Shown: positions 59,247-64,000 of the stretch, in pieces
Position numbering within the stretch: position 1 is the stretch's first letter
Layout of the letters: every line of letters begins with the position of its first letter
From: Pseudomonas eucalypticola
GTDB taxonomy: Bacteria > Pseudomonadota > Gammaproteobacteria > Pseudomonadales > Pseudomonadaceae
Direction of reading: 5' to 3'
NCBI RefSeq assembly: GCF_013374995.1
Contig: NZ_CP056030.1
Coordinates: forward strand, 2,078,501-2,142,500
DNA: 64,000 nucleotides
Made by a program: the position numbers and the translations under genes
Notes under the pieces: model-generated
The model's database searches: none
What the model was told of the DNA's origin: nothing
Seen by the model: only the letters and a program-made list of their open reading frames with translations

Positions 59247-60683
59247 TCAGCGATGCATGCCCGAGTCAAGCCCCAGGAAACTTTCCAGCTGGACATGGAA
59301 CAGGAAGCCCGCCGACACGCCGGCCTTGGGGGCAATGCCATCGAACGGGTTGACGGTGTTGATCGGGTCCCAGGTGTACATCACATAGGGGCTGACCACG
59401 ACCCCGCGGGTCAGGATCAGGTTGGCGTCCAGCTCCAGTGCGTATTCGCCACCGGGGCTTGTGTAGTCCTGGCCCACCGAGCGGTAGGCGGCGTTGATGT
59501 ACTTCTGTTCATGGTCGCTGAGTTGCACCCAATGGGCGCTCAGCGAGTAGGTGTCATAGGGGCGTGACTTGAATGGCGCGGACAGGATCAAGCCGGTGCT
59601 GACCTGGTTGGGAATGCCGTTGGGCACATCCTCTTCGAACACGTGGCTGCCGGCGAAGTAGGCGCTCAGGGCCGTGGGCGTCATGTCCTTGGACTGGCCG
59701 CCATCGGCGCGCCAGAAGGTTTTCTTCAGGCCCAGGTAAAAGCCGTTGAGGCCGTTGGTGGTGGCGGGCGCATGGGCCGAATCGCTGAGCTGCGCGGTGC
59801 CAGCCGTGGTGTAGTACGGGTCGTTGCCGTCGCGGGTGTTGTGGAAACCCACCAGTTCATAGGATTGCGGATACGCCGTGGTGGAAAAGTCGGTGCGGTA
59901 GGCCACGTTGGCCAGGTAGGTGGTGGACATGTTGCCGCCCGAGGAGCCAGCGCCACGTTCCCAGCCATTGGCGAAGGGATAGGCGTCGTTGACCCGCCAG
60001 GTGCCCACCTGAGCGCTCAAGGCCGGGGTGAACTGGTAGTTGAGCCGTGCGCCCCAGTTGGCATAAGGCGATGGGTTGGCGCCCGCGGCGTCCGGTAGCG
60101 TGGTGCAGCCCAGGCCGACGTTGCACAGTGGCAGGGCAAAGTAGTTGCCGGCATTGCTGATACCGCCTTCCACCGTCAGTTGGTCCTGCAGCAGCTTCTG
60201 TTCCAGTGTGAACAGGGTCAGGTGGCTGACGCGGGGAATGTACGGGCTCGACTTGCTCGACAGCACGTCACCGGCTTGCGCGCCGAAATCCAGGTTGTTG
60301 CGGTACGGCACGTACAGCTCATTGAAGTGCAGGCGGGTGCCGTGCCAGCCCAGGATTTTCTCCAGATCGACGTCCACGCCCACATCGAACAGTGTCAACG
60401 ACTCGTGGTTGCCGGTGTCGGTGCCCACGCCCGGGTTGGCCAGGTAGAACTGGGTCAGCCCCAGGTGCGGGCTGACGCCGTGGTCGTCCAGCCATTTGCC
60501 TTGTTTTTCCAGCGGGGGCGGGGTCATCACCGGAATGAAGGAGTCCGGGATGGCAACGCTGGGGCCAATCGGCTCGCCCGGGTATTCCAGGCTGGCCAGT
60601 TCAAGCTGCGCCAGGTCGGCAAAGCTGGGCGTTGCACACAACAGCGAGACAGCGAACAGCGAATACGGGGCGTATTTGTTCAT
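59247..60683 (-). CDS. OprB-family carbohydrate-selective porin
   Basis: 478 residues with a signal peptide (NKYAPYSLFAVSLLCATPSF). Outer-membrane barrel of the OprB family: WLDDHGVSPHLGLTQFYLAN, FDVGVDVDLEKILGWHGTRL, HFNELYVPY, the C-terminal YALELDANLILTRGVVVSPY, and GVSAGFLFHVQLESFLGL. It probably admits the glycoside or released sugars. First gene of the operon with the GH1 glucosidase. Its candidate promoter (site B) lies about 240 bases upstream, leaving a long leader. Confidence 0.9.
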   Translation of the reverse strand: MNKYAPYSLFAVSLLCATPSFADLAQLELASLEYPGEPIGPSVAIPDSFIPVMTPPPLEKQGKWLDDHGVSPHLGLTQFYLANPGVGTDTGNHESLTLFDVGVDVDLEKILGWHGTRLHFNELYVPYRNNLDFGAQAGDVLSSKSSPYIPRVSHLTLFTLEQKLLQDQLTVEGGISNAGNYFALPLCNVGLGCTTLPDAAGANPSPYANWGARLNYQFTPALSAQVGTWRVNDAYPFANGWERGAGSSGGNMSTTYLANVAYRTDFSTTAYPQSYELVGFHNTRDGNDPYYTTAGTAQLSDSAHAPATTNGLNGFYLGLKKTFWRADGGQSKDMTPTALSAYFAGSHVFEEDVPNGIPNQVSTGLILSAPFKSRPYDTYSLSAHWVQLSDHEQKYINAAYRSVGQDYTSPGGEYALELDANLILTRGVVVSPYVMYTWDPINTVNPFDGIAPKAGVSAGFLFHVQLESFLGLDSGMHR

Positions 60684-60784
60684 GGAGACCTTCTTTTTTT
60701 ATTGTTGTGGCTCTGTTCACAAGGCGCACGAGTCCCTGGCCGGCGCAGGCGGCACGTTCGGCAATGCTTGCGGTGGATCAGGTA

Positions 60785-60910
60785 TCAGGGATGCGGGTGG
60801 TCGGATGGCCAGGGCGGGTTAGCCACGCAGGGAGTGTCGAGGGCGCACGGCATGCTGCGGGGAGCAGCGTCTACCGCTGCCTGGAGCTGGGTAGTGGTCA
60901 TGGCGGTCAT
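60785..60910 (-). other. 41-codon leader frame downstream of site B
   Basis: ATG 60910 (or 60901) opens MTAMTTTQLQAAVDAAPRSM and stops at 60785. Its start is placed exactly as the first gene start is placed in site A, and the surrounding bases (CCATGACCA...CCAGCTC) match that gene's start. It may be the stub of a gene lost between promoter and porin, or only leader sequence carried with a duplicated promoter. Confidence 0.35.
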
Positions 60911-60933
60911 TTTTATGATTGTTGGTGCTCAGA

Positions 60934-60977
60934 ATCCTATACAGAAGTAAATACGCACGCAATATAAAATATTAAAA
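60934..60977 (-). promoter_or_regulatory. promoter and operator of the porin/GH1 operon (site B)
   Basis: Minus strand: -35 TTGCGT (60957-60962), 17-base spacer, -10 TAGGAT (60934-60939), upstream block GCAATATAAAATATTAAAA at 60959-60977. The block, hexamer spacing and downstream ACAATCATAAAAA are shared with site A. Confidence 0.7.
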
Positions 60978-61274
60978 TTTATGTATCCTCATTCCGTACA
61001 ATATCTCAGGCGTGGTCGCCGGTGGGAGTGGGCGAGGTCCGAGGCAATCTGAGGACTAGGGGCATATACGCTTCGAGTCGATTTTTCAGCAGGCGCAGTC
61101 CCGCCGTCCGAAAAGGCAACCTATTGAAAATGATGAAGAATCTTTAACGGTTGCGTAGAACTTTCCTACGCAAGATGGTCTACTTGAGGAGATTTTTGTC
61201 GAAACTGACACAGTCGGCGCCGCGGCCGCGAGGTCGATTCAGATTCAACGGTTTACCAGAGACCTACCTGACTT
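60978..61274. other. intergenic stretch upstream of the small secreted protein gene
   Basis: No gene seen. It contains a perfect 8-bp stem TTGCGTAG / CTACGCAA at 61151-61173 with a seven-base loop and no T run, and a Purine-rich GAGGAG at about 61187. The promoter of 61275 should lie here. Confidence 0.4.
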
Positions 61275-61610
61275 ATGAAATTCTACCGCCCCTCCATCGT
61301 GCTCGCCGCGGTGCTCTCCCTGGCGACGGCCGGCATGGCCTGCGCGACGCAAACCCAGGCGCCGCTGGCCCCGTCGCTCGTCCAAGGCCCTGCGGCGAAT
61401 CCCCGAGGCGCATCCAACCCGTGGCCAGATGTGCTGAGCATGGGCAGCCAGCCTTCGAGCGAGTTGGCTTACGACGACCACTACCGGCGCGATGGCCACT
61501 GGCAGTCCCGCCAGGAGCAGATTCGCCGGGAACGCTGGCGCCGTGAGCAGGCGCGCCGCGAGGCGCAGCGTCGTCACGAGTGGGAACGCCGGCATCACCA
61601 CTACCGCTAG
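61275..61610 (+). CDS. small secreted Arg/His-rich protein
   Basis: 111 residues. Signal peptide MKFYRPSIVLAAVLSLATAG with cleavage near CAT-QTQ. The mature protein is Pro/Ser-rich to residue 70, then strongly charged (RRERWRREQARREAQRRHEW, ending HHHYR), probably one helix. Such tails bind anions or membranes. No family recognised. It sits convergent to the flippase gene with a hairpin between. Confidence 0.65.
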   Translation: MKFYRPSIVLAAVLSLATAGMACATQTQAPLAPSLVQGPAANPRGASNPWPDVLSMGSQPSSELAYDDHYRRDGHWQSRQEQIRRERWRREQARREAQRRHEWERRHHHYR

Positions 61611-61629
61611 GCCCGCCCACGCCTGCGGC

Positions 61630-61660
61630 GCCAGGGGCTGCTACGGGTAGCGCCCCTGGC
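61630..61660. terminator. hairpin between convergent genes
   Basis: GCCAGGGGC and GCCCCTGGC form a 9-bp perfect stem (61630-61638, 61652-61660) between the small secreted protein gene and the flippase gene. No T run. Confidence 0.55.
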
Positions 61661-63070
61661 TCATCCCCGCGCCCACGGCCGCAGCCATACGCCCAGCCCC
61701 ACCAGCAATACCACCCCGCACACGCAACTGACGCCCAGTTGCACCCACAGGCCAGGTAACGGGTGCACCACCAGCCCCGCCAGCAACATCGCCACCGCGC
61801 CCAGCAACCAATGGCTGCGCCACGGCAATTGCCCCAGCAGCTGTTGGCGGCGCATCAGCAATACGCCGGTCAACAGCACACCACACAAGGCCGCCATGGC
61901 GATGCCGATCAGGCCGAACACCCAGGGCAGCAGGCCCAGCAGCACGGCGTTGAGCAGGCTGCCTGCCAGTTCGCAGTTGAGCGGCATGCGGGTGTCGCCC
62001 GCCGCGTAGGCGTAGCGCGCCAGCAGAGCGTTCCAGGCACCAAACATCAGCGGCGCACAGAACCAGGCCAGCAGTTGCGGCAAGGGGCCGTCGGCCGACT
62101 GGTTGGGCAGCAGCAGGGTGACCAGCGCCGCCGAAGCGCCGATCAGCCCGGTCACGGCTGGCACGGTCAGCAAGGTTGCACTGCTCAACCCCTTGCGCAG
62201 CAAGGTCAGGCGCTGCTCGCCGGCGCTGCCGCTCATCAAGCCGAGCAACACCTGGTTCAGGCTCATGAGGGCAATCAGCGGCAGGTTGATCAGTTTGCGC
62301 GCCAGGTTGATCCAGGTTACCGCGCCTTCACCCAGCAGCGACGCGACCATGCGCTCCAGCAGCGCCAAGCCCTGGCTGGCCAGGTTGCTGCTCAGCAACG
62401 GGCCGATGCGGTGCAACAGCTCACGCACCGCGCCTGGTGCCTGCTCGCGTTGCCACGGGCGCCAGCCGGCACGCAGCAGGGAAGGGGCCAACACGGCGGG
62501 CATCAGCCAGCTGCCCAGCACGCAGGCACACGCCAGGCCCGTGGTGGTGGCGTCGTGGCGCAACACCGCCAGGTACAGCACTGGCGGCAGGTTGAAGAGC
62601 AACGAGCCCAGCCCCGCCAGCACGAACCGCGAGCGCGCCTGCAAGGGGACGCAGAACAGCGCATGCAGCACGAACCCCGGCGCGCACCAGGCCAGCCAGT
62701 GCAGGGAACTGGCGGCCCGTACATAGCCGTCGCTGTCCAGGCCGGGGCCGATGGCGCGTACCAGCAAGGGGGCGGCCAGGCTCAGAAACAGGGCTAGCCC
62801 CAGGCCCAGCACGAACAGGCGGGGCACCAGGGCGCCCAGCCAGGCGCGCTGGCCCTGGGCGTCACGTTGCTGGAACAGCGGCAATGCCGCGGCGCTCAAC
62901 AGCCCGGCGGCCAGCGCCATGCGCAGGGCTTCGGGCAGGAACAGCGACACCAGAAAGGCGTCGCTCTGCGCGCCGGCGCCCCACGAGGCCACCAGCAGCC
63001 ATTCCCGGGCAAAGCCGGCTGCCAGGCCCGTGAGGGTGGCCAGGGTCAACCACAACGTCGAGCCAAACAT
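61661..63070 (-). CDS. MurJ/MviN-like lipid-linked saccharide flippase
   Basis: 469 residues with about 14 hydrophobic segments; MviN/MurJ pattern includes FAREWLLVASWGAGAQSDAF, VTWINLARKLINLPLIA, and GDTRMPLNCELAGSLLNAVL. It is shorter and less conserved than a housekeeping MurJ (about 510 residues) and stands next to a sugar acyltransferase, so it more likely flips an exopolysaccharide precursor, like PslK-type proteins. Eight bases separate it from the acyltransferase gene. Confidence 0.82.
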   Translation of the reverse strand: MFGSTLWLTLATLTGLAAGFAREWLLVASWGAGAQSDAFLVSLFLPEALRMALAAGLLSAAALPLFQQRDAQGQRAWLGALVPRLFVLGLGLALFLSLAAPLLVRAIGPGLDSDGYVRAASSLHWLAWCAPGFVLHALFCVPLQARSRFVLAGLGSLLFNLPPVLYLAVLRHDATTTGLACACVLGSWLMPAVLAPSLLRAGWRPWQREQAPGAVRELLHRIGPLLSSNLASQGLALLERMVASLLGEGAVTWINLARKLINLPLIALMSLNQVLLGLMSGSAGEQRLTLLRKGLSSATLLTVPAVTGLIGASAALVTLLLPNQSADGPLPQLLAWFCAPLMFGAWNALLARYAYAAGDTRMPLNCELAGSLLNAVLLGLLPWVFGLIGIAMAALCGVLLTGVLLMRRQQLLGQLPWRSHWLLGAVAMLLAGLVVHPLPGLWVQLGVSCVCGVVLLVGLGVWLRPWARG

Positions 63071-63078
63071 GACAGGCC

Positions 63079-63900
63079 TCAGTGGAACAGGGTGAACAGG
63101 CCTTTGCCGCCCACCTTGTAGTTGAGGTTGCGGCAGCGTTCACCTTTGACCTCGGCATTTGGCCCACCGACGATGGCGTACGGCGCCACCGGCTTGCTGA
63201 CCACGCTGTTGCCGCCGACGATGGCGCCTTCGCCGATGTGGGCGCCGAAGGACAGCAGCGCACGGCTGGCGATCCAGGCGTAGTCCTCGATGTAGATCGG
63301 CCCGCCCACGGCCCAGAACTCCGGGGCCTGGGTGTCATGGCCGCCGGCGATCAACAGCACGTGGGAGGCGATGGTCACATGGTTGCCGATGATCAGCCCG
63401 CCGCGGGCGTCCAGCTGGCAGTGCCAGCCCACCACGGTGTCGTCGCCAATGCGCAGGCCGTCGACGCCCAGCACTTCGGTGTTGCGCCACACGGTGGACC
63501 CTTTGCCGATTTTCGCGCCCCCCAGCCGCAACCAGGCCAGGCGAAGGGTATGGCTGGGGATCTTGCAGATCAGGATGTTGTAGGCCTGCTCCCAGGTGCG
63601 CAGCATGCGGTCGCGCAGGGTTGCCCAGTTCTTGCCGTACAGCGGGATCAAGGCGCCCTTGAGCTCGCGGCCCAGCAGCGCGTAGAAGCGCCGGGCCAGC
63701 GGGTGTTCGATGCGCGGCTCAATGTTCACATAACTGATGAAACACAGGATATCGCCCTTGAGCGGTTGTTCGAACGCCACTTCGTTGGCCAGCATCCAGT
63801 CGTAGGCCGCTGCCAGTTCTTCGTGGCTCACTCCCATCTTCAGGGCATATTCAGGCAAGGCCTGGCGCAGGTTTCGCGAATGATAAAGCCGATGTCTCAT
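63079..63900 (-). CDS. hexapeptide-repeat (LbH) acyltransferase
   Basis: 273 residues. The C-terminal half has left-handed beta-helix repeats: GGAKIGKGSTVWRNTEVLGV, LRIGDDTVVGWHCQLDARGG, LIIGNHVTIASHVLLIAGGH, AHIGEGAIVGGNSVVSKPV. These are typical of WcaF/VatD-type O-acetyltransferases. The N-terminal 130 residues are a helical extension of unknown role. It probably acetylates an exopolysaccharide sugar. Overlaps the upstream gene by four bases (ATGA). Confidence 0.88.
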   Translation of the reverse strand: MRHRLYHSRNLRQALPEYALKMGVSHEELAAAYDWMLANEVAFEQPLKGDILCFISYVNIEPRIEHPLARRFYALLGRELKGALIPLYGKNWATLRDRMLRTWEQAYNILICKIPSHTLRLAWLRLGGAKIGKGSTVWRNTEVLGVDGLRIGDDTVVGWHCQLDARGGLIIGNHVTIASHVLLIAGGHDTQAPEFWAVGGPIYIEDYAWIASRALLSFGAHIGEGAIVGGNSVVSKPVAPYAIVGGPNAEVKGERCRNLNYKVGGKGLFTLFH

Positions 63901-64000
63901 GGGCGGTTTCCTGGTAGTGCAAGAGAAGTGGCAGCGGTGGCGCGCAGGCGCTTGGCTTCTTGAAGGTTCAAGCCCAGCAGCAGCCAGAACAGAGCGACGA
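63897..64000 (-). CDS. C-terminal fragment of an upstream gene (probable membrane protein)
   Basis: The last 33 codons read VALFWLLLGLNLQEAKRLRA then TAATSLALPGNRP and stop. The hydrophobic start followed by a basic stretch suggests a final transmembrane helix and cytoplasmic tail, for example of a polysaccharide polymerase or ligase. It overlaps the acyltransferase start, so it belongs to the same operon. Identity cannot be set from this piece. Confidence 0.7.
   Translation of the reverse strand, partial: VALFWLLLGLNLQEAKRLRATAATSLALPGNRP

Overview
The window is high-GC bacterial DNA that reads as a Pseudomonas chromosome of the putida/fluorescens type. The run clpA, infA, bpt, aat, ftsK, lolA, rarA, serS, cysG, tusBCDE is the conserved Pseudomonas housekeeping order, and the TonB/FecIR locus, the core methionine synthase MesXD and the REP-like repeats fit the same genus. 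I worked by reading only; no database search was run.

Layout. (1) 1-17359 is core genome: proteolysis, N-end-rule transferases, DNA translocase, lipoprotein chaperone, serS, sirohaem synthesis, tRNA 2-thiolation, a purine permease, a BI-1 membrane protein, and a tRNA-Ser(UGA). (2) 17460-33267 is an accessory island beginning just after the tRNA. It holds an HNH-like protein, a DnaQ-type exonuclease with a BRCT domain next to a membrane protein, a PD-(D/E)XK protein, a 2214-residue helicase-nuclease, two IS elements, a GGCT protein, and two wrecked genes. This is a probable phage-defence or mobile-DNA hotspot. A 14-bp direct repeat lies at both edges. (3) 33303-37365 is a FecI-FecR-TonB receptor iron-uptake unit with a Fur-like box. 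(4) 37422-46356 holds small metabolic units: a dead Lrp-type regulator, an MFS transporter with a ThDP enzyme, a LysR regulator divergent from an esterase-like hydrolase, a periplasmic monooxygenase with a solute-binding protein, and mesX-mesD.

(5) 46430-60977 looks like a dedicated glycoside and aromatic catabolic regulon. An eight-gene minus-strand operon runs from an ACMSD-like amidohydrolase through a two-domain extradiol-type dioxygenase, FAH-family hydrolase, flavin hydroxylase, second amidohydrolase, carboxylesterase and membrane protein to an exported GH106 alpha-L-rhamnosidase. A second operon encodes an OprB porin and a Tat-exported GH1 beta-glucosidase. Nearly identical promoter/operator blocks lie upstream of both operons, and a GntR/FCD regulator and a GlcG/HbpS-like gene sit between them. 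My inference is that rhamnosyl-glucosides, such as flavonoid rutinosides, are trimmed in the periplasm and the aglycone is then hydroxylated and ring-cleaved in the cytoplasm.

(6) 61275-64000 holds a small secreted Arg-rich protein and the edge of an exopolysaccharide locus (MurJ-like flippase, hexapeptide acyltransferase, and the tail of a further gene).
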